Assembly: GCF_900114095.1 (NCBI RefSeq) | Contig: NZ_FORV01000001.1 | Coordinates: 1,054,001 to 1,118,000, forward strand | DNA: 64,000 bases | Direction: 5' to 3' | DNA from: Sphingomonas sp. NFR04 | Lineage (GTDB): Bacteria > Pseudomonadota > Alphaproteobacteria > Sphingomonadales > Sphingomonadaceae | Shown: positions 47,577 through 56,233 of the stretch, in pieces | Numbering within the stretch: the stretch's first letter is position 1 | Layout: every line of letters starts with the position of its first letter | The notes under the pieces: generated by a model | Told to the model about the DNA's origin: nothing | The model's input: only the letters and a program-made list of their open reading frames with translations | Database searches by the model: none | Position numbers and translations under genes: made by a program

Positions 47577-49238
47577 TCAGGCCGCGAGCAGCCGCTCCGC
47601 CTGGGCGCGCGCCTCGGGGGTGATCTCCGCACCGGACAGCATCCGCGCGATCTCCTCGCGCCGCTGCTCGGGGGTGAGCGGGGTCACGCCGGTGCGGGTG
47701 ACGATGCCGTCATGGCTCTTGGCGATGAGCAGATGCCGCGCCCCGCGCGCCGCGACCTGCGGGCTGTGCGTCACCACCAGCAGCTGCGAACCCTGCGCCA
47801 GCCGCGCCAGCCGCTCGCCGATCGCATCGGCGACAGCACCGCCGACGCCGCGATCGATCTCGTCGAAGATCAGCGTCCGCGCGCCGCCCTCTTCCGCCAG
47901 CGCCACCTTCATCGCGAGGATGAAGCGCGACAGCTCGCCGCCGCTGGCGATCTTCATCAGCGGGGCGAAGGGTGCGCCCGGATTGGTAGAGACCTCGAAC
48001 TCCACCCGGTCCATGCCGGCGGCGCTCCACTGATTCTCGTCGAGCGGCTCCACCACCGTGCGGAAGCGCGCGGCATCGAGCTTGAGCGGCTTGAGCTCGG
48101 TCGCGACCGCCGCATCGAGCCGCGCCGCTGCCATGGTGCGCATGGCGGATAGGGTCTGCGCCGCCTCGCGATAAGTGGCATGCGCCTGGGCCGCCGCCTT
48201 CTCCAATTTGGCGATGCCCGCGCCGCCGCTGGTCAGCCGCTCCATCCGGCCGGAAAGCTCGGCGAGCAGCGCTGGCAGCTCGTCCGGCTGCACGCGGTGC
48301 TTGCGGGCCAGGCCACGCAGCTCGAACAGCCGCGCCTCGTCCGCTTCCAGCGCGGCGGGATCGAAGGCCAGCGCCTCGGCGGCGGCATCGACCTGCGCCT
48401 GCGCTTCGCTGCCCTCGGTGATCGCCCGGTCGATCGCCGCGAGCGCCTCGGCCAGCGCTTCGTGATCATCCGACACGCGCTCCAGGATGCGCGCCGCCTG
48501 GCGCAACCGAGCGAGCCCGCCGTCCGAGCCTTCGAGCAGATCGGCGATCCCCTGCAGGTCGGTCGCGATCTTCTCGCCGCGCTGCATCGAGGCGCGGCGT
48601 TCGGCGAGCCGCTCCTCCTCGCCCTCCTCCGGCGCCAGCGCCGAGAGTTCGGTGACGGCATGCTCCAGCCATTCGCGATCGCGTTCGGCGCTGTCTTGCT
48701 CGGCCCGCGCCACCGCCAGCGCGTCCTCGGCCGCACGCCAGGCGCGGTGGGCGATCGCCACCGGCCCCACGTCGCAGCGTCCGAAGGAATCGAGCAGCAG
48801 CCGGTGCCCGCGCGGGTTCAGCAGCCCGCGATCGTCGTGCTGCCCGTGGATCTCGACGAGGTGCGGCGCCAGTTCGCGCAGGAACCCGGCAGAGGCAGGC
48901 TGGTCGTTGACGAAGGCGCGGCTGCCGCCATCGGCCTTGACCAGCCGGCGGACCAGCAGCGGCTCGCCCGGCTCCAGTTCCATGCCGTTCTGGGTGAAGA
49001 GATTGGCGATCTCGCCATCGGCGGCGGGCGGCACGAAGCTCGCCACCACCACCGCCTGCGCCGCCCCGCTGCGGACCAGCCCGCTATCGGCGCGCGCGCC
49101 CAGGGCCAGCCCCAGCGCATCGAGGAGGATCGACTTGCCCGCGCCGGTCTCGCCGGTCAGCACGCCGAGCCCTTCGCCGAACTCCAGGTCCAGCGCCTCG
49201 ATCAGCACCACGTCGCGAATGGATAGCGCGGTCAGCAT
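47577..49238 (-). CDS. recN: DNA repair protein RecN
   Basis: The protein has 553 residues. RecN is an SMC-like ATPase acting early in double-strand break repair. The Walker A GETGAGKSILLDALGL is near residues 28-43, the ABC signature KIASGGELSRFILAMKVALA near 427-446, and the Walker B TLIFDEIDRGVGG near 457-469. The middle region is coiled-coil (charged heptads, about 160-370). Full length. It follows bamD by 43 bases, the usual alphaproteobacterial pair. Confidence 0.96.
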   Translation of the reverse strand: MLTALSIRDVVLIEALDLEFGEGLGVLTGETGAGKSILLDALGLALGARADSGLVRSGAAQAVVVASFVPPAADGEIANLFTQNGMELEPGEPLLVRRLVKADGGSRAFVNDQPASAGFLRELAPHLVEIHGQHDDRGLLNPRGHRLLLDSFGRCDVGPVAIAHRAWRAAEDALAVARAEQDSAERDREWLEHAVTELSALAPEEGEEERLAERRASMQRGEKIATDLQGIADLLEGSDGGLARLRQAARILERVSDDHEALAEALAAIDRAITEGSEAQAQVDAAAEALAFDPAALEADEARLFELRGLARKHRVQPDELPALLAELSGRMERLTSGGAGIAKLEKAAAQAHATYREAAQTLSAMRTMAAARLDAAVATELKPLKLDAARFRTVVEPLDENQWSAAGMDRVEFEVSTNPGAPFAPLMKIASGGELSRFILAMKVALAEEGGARTLIFDEIDRGVGGAVADAIGERLARLAQGSQLLVVTHSPQVAARGARHLLIAKSHDGIVTRTGVTPLTPEQRREEIARMLSGAEITPEARAQAERLLAA

Positions 49239-49281
49239 CGGGGCCCCCTATCGCAGGAACAGGAGTAGAACGAAAGTGCTT

Positions 49282-50106
49282 TTAGCTCGCGGGCTTGGGC
49301 GGCGGGCTGGCCTTGGCGGCTGCCGCCACCTTGTCCTGATTGTCCTGGATCAGCTGATAGGCGTGCTTGTACCAGTCGGTGCCCGGATAATTGGCACCCA
49401 GCACGGCGGCCGCCTTGTTGGCCTCCTCCGGCACGCCCATCGCGAGATAGCTCTCGGTGAGGCGCATCAGCGCCTCGGGCACATGGGTGGTCATCTGGTA
49501 GTTGTCGACCACGTTGCGGAAGCGCAGCGCCGCCGCCAGCCACTGGCCGCGGGTCTCGTAGAAGCGGCCGACTTCCATTTCCTTGCCGCCCAGGTGATCG
49601 CGCACCAGATCAAGCTTCAGGCGGGCGTCGGCGGCGTATTTCGAATTGGGGTAGCGGCGAATCAGCTCGCCGAGCGAGTCGAGCGCCTGCTGGGTGATCT
49701 TCTGGTCGCGGGTGACGTCGCTGATCTGCTCGTAATAGGAAATGCCGACCAGATAATAGGCATAAGGCGCATCGCGGTTACCCGGGTGCACCGCCAGGAA
49801 GCGCTGCGCCGAGGCGATCGCTTCGGCATAGTCGCGGTTCAGATAATAGCTGAACGCCCCCATCAGCTGCGCGCGCCGCGCCCACACCGAATAGGGGTGC
49901 TGGCGCTCGACTTCGTCGAACAGCGCGGCGGCGAGCTTGTACTGGTGCTGGTCCAGCTTCTGCTTGGCCGTGCTGTACAGCGTGCCGACGTCGCGGGCGA
50001 CATAGGGAAGATCCTTCACCCCGCCGCGCTTGGCGCAGCCGGCGACGGAAAGGGCGAACACCGGAAGAAGCGCGAACGCAAGCGCGCGAGGCAGAGGACT
50101 ACGCAT
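49282..50106 (-). CDS. bamD: Outer-membrane assembly lipoprotein BamD
   Basis: The protein has 274 residues. BamD is the essential lipoprotein of the BAM complex that inserts beta-barrel proteins. The signal ends in lipobox VAGC (about residue 24). TPR-like repeats cover the rest: GTLYSTAKQKLDQHQYKLAA, FDEVERQHPYSVWARRAQLM, SAQRFLAVHPGNRDAPYAYY, LIRRYPNSKYAADARLKLDL. The ~25-residue tail ends KASPPPKPAS. Confidence 0.94.
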   Translation of the reverse strand: MRSPLPRALAFALLPVFALSVAGCAKRGGVKDLPYVARDVGTLYSTAKQKLDQHQYKLAAALFDEVERQHPYSVWARRAQLMGAFSYYLNRDYAEAIASAQRFLAVHPGNRDAPYAYYLVGISYYEQISDVTRDQKITQQALDSLGELIRRYPNSKYAADARLKLDLVRDHLGGKEMEVGRFYETRGQWLAAALRFRNVVDNYQMTTHVPEALMRLTESYLAMGVPEEANKAAAVLGANYPGTDWYKHAYQLIQDNQDKVAAAAKASPPPKPAS

Positions 50107-50230
50107 ATGGCGGGGTTCTTAGACCGGGGCCGTGGCTGCAAACAATCCTTTTCGGGGCGGGATTGCGGCGGAACCTGCTTCGGGCCACATGCGCTCCCGT
50201 TTCCGTGACCGTAATTGAAGGGGATCTTCC

Positions 50231-51073
50231 GTGCCCGCCACGCTTCTCGCCACCCACCGCGTCGAAAAACCCTGGGGCCGCCACACCCTGTATCCGGGCT
50301 TTGCCGATCCCGCCAAGGACGGCGATCCGGTCGGCGAAGTGTGGTTCCAGACGCCCGGCGACAGCACCCCCGATCTGCTGATCAAGTATCTGTTCACCAG
50401 CGAGAAATTGTCGGTCCAGGTCCACCCGAACGACGAGCAGGCGCATGCCGCCGGCTTGCCGCGCGGCAAGGACGAATGCTGGGTGATCCTCGACGCCCAG
50501 CCCGATTCGACGATCGCGCTCGGCACCAAGCAGCCGGTGGACCGCGAGGCGCTGCGCGCGGCCGCGCTCGACGGATCGATCGAAGACCTGCTCGACTGGA
50601 AGCCGGTCAAGGCCGGCGACTTTTTCTATTCGGGCTCCGGCACCATTCACGCGATCGGCGCGGGCATCACGCTGATCGAGGTGCAGCAGAACAGCGAGAC
50701 CACCTACCGCCTCTATGATTATGGCCGCCCGCGCGAACTGCACCTGGATGCGGGCATCGCCGTCGCCGAGCCCGTGCCGTTCGTGCCGCACCCGATGCCG
50801 GGCGCGGTGTCGCCGAGCCGCACGATCCTGGTCGAGGGGCCGAAATTCGTGCTCGAGCGCTGGGAAGGCGGGCATCGCCGCTTCGACTTGCCGGAAGGCG
50901 CCACCGGCTGGCTGATACCGGTGAAGGGCGAAGGCGCGGTCGACGGCATCGCCTTCAAGGCGGGCGAGTGCCTGACGCTGGAAGGCCATGTCGAGCTGCA
51001 CGCCGAGGTCGGCAGCGACCTGCTGTTCGCCTATCCGGGCGACACCCGAGTCCCAACAATGGACGCGGAATGA
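50231..51073 (+). CDS. manA: Class I mannose-6-phosphate isomerase (short form)
   Basis: The protein has 280 residues, the short two-cupin form. It interconverts mannose-6-P and fructose-6-P for GDP-mannose and exopolysaccharide synthesis. The zinc site is seen in LSVQVHPNDEQAHAAG, KDECWVIL and GTIHAIGAGITLIEVQQNSE. The start is GTG with AAGGGGA upstream. The GEGAVDGIAFKAGECLTLEG segment is the second cupin. It is not in a sugar cluster here. Confidence 0.88.
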   Translation: MPATLLATHRVEKPWGRHTLYPGFADPAKDGDPVGEVWFQTPGDSTPDLLIKYLFTSEKLSVQVHPNDEQAHAAGLPRGKDECWVILDAQPDSTIALGTKQPVDREALRAAALDGSIEDLLDWKPVKAGDFFYSGSGTIHAIGAGITLIEVQQNSETTYRLYDYGRPRELHLDAGIAVAEPVPFVPHPMPGAVSPSRTILVEGPKFVLERWEGGHRRFDLPEGATGWLIPVKGEGAVDGIAFKAGECLTLEGHVELHAEVGSDLLFAYPGDTRVPTMDAE

Positions 51074-51096
51074 ACCGGGCGTAGTTTCATATTCAC

Positions 51097-51122
51097 GCAA
51101 CCTGCCGCCGCGTGCGTACGTT
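51097..51122 (+). promoter_or_regulatory. Near-consensus EcfG-type promoter
   Basis: GCAAC, 17 bases, CGTT (then CGG). The same variant with the same spacing precedes the paralogue at 43944. Confidence 0.45.
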
Positions 51123-51156
51123 CGGCACGCATCGATAACGACAAGGAAATGTCCCG

Positions 51157-51660
51157 ATGCGCATGTTGTTCGTAGCCGCCGCGGCGGCGGCGCTGACCCT
51201 GCCGACGGTGCCCGCGATGGCGCAGGGCTGGCAGAATCGCGACGCCCATTGGCAGGATCGCGACCATGGCCGCGACCGCGACGGCCGCTGGAACGATCGC
51301 GGCCCGGGCCGCGGCCATGGTGCCGATCGTGGCGATTGGCGCCGCTGGCGCAACTATGACTATAACCGCCTGCCGCCGGGGCAGCGCCGCTATTATGCCG
51401 ACCAATATTATCGCGACGGCCGCTATTATCAGGAGCGCCGCTTGAGCCGGAACGACCGCATCTATCGCGGCCGCGACAACCGCTATTATTGCCGCCGCAA
51501 CGACGGCACGACCGGCCTGATCGTCGGTGGCCTGGGCGGCGGCCTGCTCGGCAACGCGCTGTCCTCGGGCGGCAATGCGACGCTCGGCACGCTGCTCGGC
51601 GCCGTGGCGGGCGGCGCGCTCGGCCAGTCGGTGGACCGCGGCAACGTCCGCTGCCGCTGA
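51157..51660 (+). CDS. Exported glycine-zipper, RcnB-like protein (paralogue 3 of 3)
   Basis: The protein has 167 residues. A signal peptide (MRMLFVAAAAAALTLPTVPAMAQ) is followed by a His/Asp/Arg-rich stretch (WQNRDAHWQDRDHGRDRDGR), then YDYNRLPPGQRRYYADQYYR, RYYCRRNDGTTGLIVGGLGG, zipper helices and a final VRCR. The His/Asp-rich part resembles RcnB-like metal-tolerance proteins; metal binding is inferred. It ends 22 bases before a strong terminator. Confidence 0.78.
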   Translation: MRMLFVAAAAAALTLPTVPAMAQGWQNRDAHWQDRDHGRDRDGRWNDRGPGRGHGADRGDWRRWRNYDYNRLPPGQRRYYADQYYRDGRYYQERRLSRNDRIYRGRDNRYYCRRNDGTTGLIVGGLGGGLLGNALSSGGNATLGTLLGAVAGGALGQSVDRGNVRCR

Positions 51661-51682
51661 GTTCCTGGGGCTTGCAGAAAGA

Positions 51683-51712
51683 GGGGTCCGGTTCGCCGGG
51701 CCCCTTTTTTAT
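51683..51712 (+). terminator. Terminator after glycine-zipper gene
   Basis: GGGGTCCGG, loop TTCG, CCGGGCCCC, then TTTTTTAT: a textbook hairpin with a UUCG loop and U-tract. Confidence 0.9.
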
Positions 51713-51714
51713 GC

Positions 51715-51951
51715 TTAGATGAACCCGCCCGTGAGCATCAGCCGCACGCCGCTGATGATCAGGATCAGCAAATTGAGGTTCCGCCCCGCCGTGCCGCGCG
51801 AGAGCATTCCCACCACCGTGCCCGCGAGCGCGATCGGGAAGGCGATCCAGTTGACCAGCGGCACAAAGGGGAACGGAATGATCCCCACCAGCGCGAAGGG
51901 CAGCGCCACCAGCCCGATCAGCAGCGATATTGCGTTGAACATGGCCTGCAT
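51715..51951 (-). CDS. Small membrane protein (78 aa)
   Basis: The protein has 78 residues, almost wholly hydrophobic: helices at AISLLIGLVALPFALVGIIP, WIAFPIALAGTVVGML and NLLILIISGVRLMLTGGF, with one charged loop (SRGTAGRN). ATG 51951 or 51942 could be the start. No ribosome binding site is strong. I do not recognise the family. Confidence 0.65.
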   Translation of the reverse strand: MQAMFNAISLLIGLVALPFALVGIIPFPFVPLVNWIAFPIALAGTVVGMLSRGTAGRNLNLLILIISGVRLMLTGGFI

Positions 51952-52086
51952 ATGGCGTGGCTGTGGTGTGTTATCAAGATAGCACGGCGTCAGGTCTGTA
52001 CGCAGTCAGCAGCGCGCAAGATGCGTTTGCGGGACCCAGGCGGGCCGAATACCGGCGGGACCAGCACGGCCACGCCGGCGACGGGC

Positions 52087-52932
52087 CTAGGCTTCGAAGC
52101 TGGTCGAACGGGAAAGCGCATCCCACTGGTCGCGTTCGACTTTCATCGCGACGAGCTTCTGATCGACCAGTGCCAGCGCATCCGCGCCGAGGAAGAGCCG
52201 CGTCGGCGGATTCTCGGCTTCGATCAAGGCGAGCAGCGCCCGCGCGGCCTTTGCCGGATCGCCCGGCTGATTGCCGCTCTTGGCCAGTCGCGCCTCGCGC
52301 AGCGGGTTCATCACCGCATCGTAATCGGGAATGCTGCGCGGCGTGCGGTCCATGGAGCGCCCCGCCCAGTCGGTACGGAACTGGCCGGGCGCAAGCGCGG
52401 TAACGTGGATCCCGAAGGACGCCACCTCTTTGCCAAGCGTCTCCGAAATGCCCTCGAGCGCGAACTTGCTGCCGCAGTAGAAGCTGATGCCGGGCATGGT
52501 GATGAATCCGCCCATCGAGGTGACATTGACGATGTGGCCGCTGCGCCGCGCGCGCATGCCTGGCAGGACCGCCTTCATCATCGCCACGGGGCCGAAGACA
52601 TTGGCAGCGAACTGGCGCTGGAGGTCGTCCATCGCGGACTCCTCCATCACGCCCTCATGGCCATAGCCCGCATTGTTGACGAGCACGTCGATCGAACCGG
52701 CGCGGCTCTCAGCGTCGGCGATGGCTGCCGGGATGGCGTCGTAATCGGTAACGTCAAGGATGAGCGGATGGGCGCGGTCGGGGGCGAGGGCGGCGAACAC
52801 CGCCGCATCCTCCGGCTTCCGCACGGTCCCGATGACGCGGTGGCCGGCATCGAGCGCACCCTGTGCAAAAGCGCGCCCCAGGCCCGAGCTGACGCCGGTG
52901 ATGAGGAATGTCTTGGGAGAGGCGGTGGTCAT
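52087..52932 (-). CDS. Short-chain dehydrogenase/reductase
   Basis: The protein has 281 residues. The classic SDR elements are TGVSSGLGRAFAQ (cofactor, about 10-22), NNAGYG (about 86-91), and the catalytic YCGSKFALEG (YxxxK, about 148-157) with a Ser upstream in NVTSMGG. The substrate is unknown. It is divergent from a TetR gene with a palindromic site between, so that regulator probably controls it. Confidence 0.9.
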   Translation of the reverse strand: MTTASPKTFLITGVSSGLGRAFAQGALDAGHRVIGTVRKPEDAAVFAALAPDRAHPLILDVTDYDAIPAAIADAESRAGSIDVLVNNAGYGHEGVMEESAMDDLQRQFAANVFGPVAMMKAVLPGMRARRSGHIVNVTSMGGFITMPGISFYCGSKFALEGISETLGKEVASFGIHVTALAPGQFRTDWAGRSMDRTPRSIPDYDAVMNPLREARLAKSGNQPGDPAKAARALLALIEAENPPTRLFLGADALALVDQKLVAMKVERDQWDALSRSTSFEA

Positions 52933-52958
52933 GCGATAAGCTCCAGGGCATGTTCAAG

Positions 52959-52972
52959 TATATCATGATATA
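52959..52972. promoter_or_regulatory. Palindromic operator TATATCATGATATA
   Basis: A perfect 14-bp palindrome lies in the 48-base gap between the divergent SDR and TetR genes, in the only AT-rich spot of the region. It is the probable binding site of the adjacent TetR-type repressor and overlaps any promoters there. Confidence 0.65.
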
Positions 52973-52980
52973 GAGTTTGC

Positions 52981-53577
52981 ATGACCCTCCACAAGCCCGA
53001 CGGACGCATTGTTGAGAAGGGGGAGCCGGTCCGTCAGCGGGTGCTCGATGGGGCGGAACGGCTGCTGCGCAGCGGCAAGGCCGAGTTTTCGATGCGCGAC
53101 CTGGCCGCCGAAGCGGGTGTCAGCTTCGCAACCCCGTTCAATCAGTTCGGCAGCAAAGCGGGGATTATGCATGCACTTTCCGGGCGCCGCATCGAGACCA
53201 TGACGTCGCGCTATGCAGCCGCTTCTCCCCCCGCCAACTCGGCTCGGCGGGTTCGGCTGGCGGTCGAGGTGGCAGTCGCCGTCATGCTGGACGAGCCAGC
53301 CGTGAATCGCGCGGTGATGGGGTCGATCGGCACCGCCGGCCCGGCGCAAGCCGACGCGCTGGTACGATCCACGGCCTATTGGGAACGCGCTCTTGAGGGT
53401 GAGCCGGGCATGCCGGGCCCAGCCGAGCCCTTCGTCAAGGAGCTGCCCCGGCAGCTCGCATTCGCCTTTCGAGGCGCCCTTTCGTTTTGGTCGGCTGGCG
53501 AGCTACCCGACGCGGAGCTTGGCCCGGCCGCCCTCGCGATCGCGGATACGCTGATGCTGCACGTCGCAGCGCGCTAG
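52981..53577 (+). CDS. TetR-family transcriptional regulator
   Basis: The protein has 198 residues. The N-terminal helix-turn-helix is seen in FSMRDLAAEAGVSFATPFNQ (about 36-55) followed by FGSKAGIMHAL. The C-terminal ligand domain is not assignable. The ATG follows the operator by eight bases, so its own mRNA leader is very short. It should sense a ligand linked to the SDR substrate. Confidence 0.85.
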   Translation: MTLHKPDGRIVEKGEPVRQRVLDGAERLLRSGKAEFSMRDLAAEAGVSFATPFNQFGSKAGIMHALSGRRIETMTSRYAAASPPANSARRVRLAVEVAVAVMLDEPAVNRAVMGSIGTAGPAQADALVRSTAYWERALEGEPGMPGPAEPFVKELPRQLAFAFRGALSFWSAGELPDAELGPAALAIADTLMLHVAAR

Positions 53578-53708
53578 CGTTGCCGACCGGCGCAAGTGCG
53601 TGAACTTAGCCCCGTAGCGGCCACCCGCCGAGGCGGCCGTCCCGAACCTGCGAATCGGCGCGCACCCCGAAACTTCCCCTTTGCCCCGATTCGCGCTAGG
53701 GGCGCACG

Positions 53709-54089
53709 ATGCCCAATCTTTTTCTCGTGATGCTCGGCGGGGCCATCGGCTCCGCGGCCCGCTACGGCGTTGGCCGCGCCGGCGTCGCCCTGCTCGGCCC
53801 GGCCTTCCCCTGGGGGACCCTTGCCGTCAATCTTGTCGGCGGTTTCCTGATGGGGCTGCTCGGCGCCAGCCTGCTGCGCTTCGGCCCCAATGCCGAACAG
53901 GCGCGGTTGCTGCTCGGCGTCGGCGTGCTCGGCGGCTTCACCACCTTTTCCTCCTTCTCGCTCGAGACCTTCGCGATGATCGAGCGCGGCGACCTCGTCG
54001 TGGCGATCGGCTATGTCCTCGCCTCGGTGATCGGCGCGATCGGCGCGGTCGCCATCGGCATGGCGCTGGCCCGGGCGGTGACGGCATGA
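53709..54089 (+). CDS. crcB: Fluoride channel CrcB (Fluc)
   Basis: The protein has 126 residues, four helices. Flucs are dual-topology fluoride channels. Conserved text: GGAIGSAARYGVGRA (Arg), WGTLAVNLVGGFLMGLL (pore Asn), GVLGGFTTFSSFSLETFAM (Phe-box Phe residues and the central Thr/Ser stretch). No fluoride riboswitch was recognised upstream. Its stop overlaps the rluC start (ATGA). Confidence 0.93.
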   Translation: MPNLFLVMLGGAIGSAARYGVGRAGVALLGPAFPWGTLAVNLVGGFLMGLLGASLLRFGPNAEQARLLLGVGVLGGFTTFSSFSLETFAMIERGDLVVAIGYVLASVIGAIGAVAIGMALARAVTA

Positions 54090-55198
54090 GCGGCTCCGAG
54101 GACGGCGTCCGCCAGTTCGTCGTCGGCTATGACGATGACGGCATCCGGCTCGACCGCTGGTTCAAGCGGCATCTGCCGGACGTGAGCTTCAACCTCGTCT
54201 CGCGCTGGGCGCGGACCGGGCAGCTCCGCGTCGACGGCTCGCGCGCCGCGCCGGGCGACCGCATTGCAGCCGGCCAGCAGATCCGCGTGCCCCCGGCCGA
54301 GCCGGCCAAGGCCGCCGCCGCCGCTGCCCCGCGCGCCAAGCGCGCGCCCAAGCCGCTCAGCGAGGAGCAGACGGCCTTTGCCAAGTCGCTGGTGATCCAC
54401 CGCGACGACGCGGCGCTGGTGCTCAACAAGCCGCCGGGTCTCGCGACCCAGGGCGGCACCAAGACGTTCGAGCATGTCGACGAACTGCTCGACGGGCTGT
54501 GGTTCGAGGCGGAGGGCCGGCCCAAGCTGGTCCACCGGCTCGACAAGGATACGTCTGGCGCGCTGCTCGTCGCCCGCTCGGCACGCGCCGCAGCCTTCTT
54601 CTCGAAGAGCTTCTCCAGCCGCACGGCGCGCAAGATCTACTGGGCGCTGGTGATGGGTGTGCCGGACATTGAGGACGGCTTCATCGAGCTGCCGATCGGC
54701 AAGCAACCGGGCACCGGCGGCGAGAAGATGCAGGTCGACATGGAAGAGGGCCAGCCCGCCCGCACCCGCTATCGGGTGATCGAGATGGCCGGCAATCGCT
54801 GCGCCTGGGTCGAGCTCCAGCCGTTCACCGGCCGCACCCACCAGCTGCGCGTTCACATGGCGGCGATCGGCCACCCGATCGTCGGCGACGGCAAATATGG
54901 GCTGCAGGAGGCGTTCCTCACCGGGGGCATCAGCCGCAAGATGCACCTCCATGCCCGGCGCATTCGCATCGACCATCCCGATGGCGGCCGCATCGACGTC
55001 CGCGCCGACCTGCCGCACCATTTCGCCGAGTCGATGCACACGCTCGGCTTCGACCTGGCGGTGGGCAATGCGCTGGAGATCGACGACGGCCCGCCGCCGA
55101 TGAGCAAGGAACTGCTCAAGCAGAAGGCCAAGGCGCACGCCAAGAACTACCGCAAGGAACGCCGCGGCGAACGGCGGGGCCGGGGCGAGAAGAAGTGA
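54086..55198 (+). CDS. rluC: RluA-family 23S rRNA pseudouridine synthase
   Basis: The protein has 370 residues. An S4 RNA-binding domain (about 14-62, RLDRWFKRHLPDVSFNLVSR) is followed by an Ala/Lys linker and the synthase domain with the catalytic Asp in VHRLDKDTSGALLVARSARA (about 150-169) and the HQLRVHMAAIGHPIVGDGKY block. The RluC type (positions 955/2504/2580 in E. coli) is the best guess. A basic C-tail (KAKAHAKNYRKERRGERRGR) is an extra RNA-binding feature. Confidence 0.88.
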   Translation: MSGSEDGVRQFVVGYDDDGIRLDRWFKRHLPDVSFNLVSRWARTGQLRVDGSRAAPGDRIAAGQQIRVPPAEPAKAAAAAAPRAKRAPKPLSEEQTAFAKSLVIHRDDAALVLNKPPGLATQGGTKTFEHVDELLDGLWFEAEGRPKLVHRLDKDTSGALLVARSARAAAFFSKSFSSRTARKIYWALVMGVPDIEDGFIELPIGKQPGTGGEKMQVDMEEGQPARTRYRVIEMAGNRCAWVELQPFTGRTHQLRVHMAAIGHPIVGDGKYGLQEAFLTGGISRKMHLHARRIRIDHPDGGRIDVRADLPHHFAESMHTLGFDLAVGNALEIDDGPPPMSKELLKQKAKAHAKNYRKERRGERRGRGEKK

Positions 55199-55207
55199 TC
55201 GGGCAAC

Positions 55208-55346
55208 ATCCTCCCCTGCAAGGGGAGGTGGCAGCCCGCAGGGCTGACGGAGGGGTGTCGACGCTGATGGCTCGTACCACCTTCACCACCGGGGACACCC
55301 CTCCACCACCGCCCGCGGCGGTCCCCCTCCCCCTCCGGGGGAGGAT
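55208..55346. repeat. Intergenic inverted repeat, family A
   Basis: It starts ATCCTCCCCTGCAAGGGGAG and contains GTGGCAGCCCGCAGGGCTGA and ACGGAGGGGTGTC, as in the copy at 17786. The inner arm GGACACCCCTCC pairs with GGAGGGGTGTC. The right part (CCACCGCCCGCGGCGG, CCCCCTCCGGGGG) is more like the copy at 15305. It lies between rluC and the HAD gene. Confidence 0.8.
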
Positions 55347-55355
55347 CGGGGGCGC

Positions 55356-56015
55356 ATGAACCGCCTCGCCCTGTTCGACTGCGACGGCACCTTGGTCGAT
55401 AGCCAGGCGAGCATCTGCCTTGCCATGGAGCATTGCTTCGCCGGCCAGAAGCTGGAGCCCCCCGCCCGCGAGTCGATCCGCCGCATCGTCGGGCTCAGCC
55501 TGGTCGAGGCGATCGCCCAGCTGCTTCCGCAAGCGGAGGACGATCTCCACCGGCACCTCGCCGAGGAATATAAGCGCGCCTATTTCGCGCTGCGCACCGC
55601 CGGTCATATCGAGGACGAGCCGCTCTACGACGGCATTCTCGAAGCGATCGAGACACTCGATGCCAATGGCTGGCTGCTCGGCGTCGCCACCGGCAAGTCC
55701 GACCGCGGGCTGATCCGTGTGCTGGAGGCGCACGGCCTGCGCCAGCGCTTCGTCACGCTGCAGACCGCCGACCGCCACCCCTCCAAGCCGCACCCGTCGA
55801 TGATCGAAACCGCGATCGCCGAAGCAGGCGCCGCGCCCGAGACGACGGTGATGATCGGCGACACCAGCTTCGACATGGCAATGGCCGTCGCCGCCCGCGC
55901 GCACCCCTTGGGTGTTGCATGGGGCTACCACACTCCCCATGATCTCCACGCGGCCGGCGCGGTGCGGGTCGTGGAGCATGCGTCGGCGATCCAGGCGCAT
56001 CTGGAGGCCCTGTGA
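55356..56015 (+). CDS. HAD-superfamily hydrolase (phosphoglycolate phosphatase-like)
   Basis: The protein has 219 residues. HAD motif I is FDCDGTLVDSQ (residues 7-17), motif II is the Thr/Ser of GVATGKSDRG, the Lys is in PSKPHPSM, and motif IV is MIGDTSFDMAMA. The cap domain (about 20-90) is the small helical type of Gph/PGMB. The substrate cannot be fixed. Confidence 0.88.
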   Translation: MNRLALFDCDGTLVDSQASICLAMEHCFAGQKLEPPARESIRRIVGLSLVEAIAQLLPQAEDDLHRHLAEEYKRAYFALRTAGHIEDEPLYDGILEAIETLDANGWLLGVATGKSDRGLIRVLEAHGLRQRFVTLQTADRHPSKPHPSMIETAIAEAGAAPETTVMIGDTSFDMAMAVAARAHPLGVAWGYHTPHDLHAAGAVRVVEHASAIQAHLEAL

Positions 56016-56233
56016 CCGACGCCGATCGCCTTGCGCGCAACCGCTATTTTCTGATGATGGGCGCAAACTGCGTCGGCGTCGCCGGCGCGGTGCTGGCGCT
56101 GCTCATCCTGGGCCGCGCCAAGACAACCGAGATGACCATGCTGGGCATCGCGCTGATGCTCGCCTCGTTCTGGGTCATGGCGGCAATCCCTAGGATGCTC
56201 GCCCGCCGCTGGAGGACACCCCCCGAAGCATGA
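56012..56233 (+). CDS. Small two-helix membrane protein (73 aa)
   Basis: The protein has 73 residues from GTG, overlapping the HAD stop. Helices: YFLMMGANCVGVAGAVLALL and MTMLGIALMLASFWVMAAIP, with charged ends (LARRWRTPPEA). It overlaps the ATP12 start, so the three genes form one unit. Confidence 0.78.
   Translation: MTDADRLARNRYFLMMGANCVGVAGAVLALLILGRAKTTEMTMLGIALMLASFWVMAAIPRMLARRWRTPPEA

Noticed and set aside
53578-53708. Fluoride riboswitch before crcB
   Set aside because: The conserved crcB-motif elements could not be found in the upstream 130 bases.
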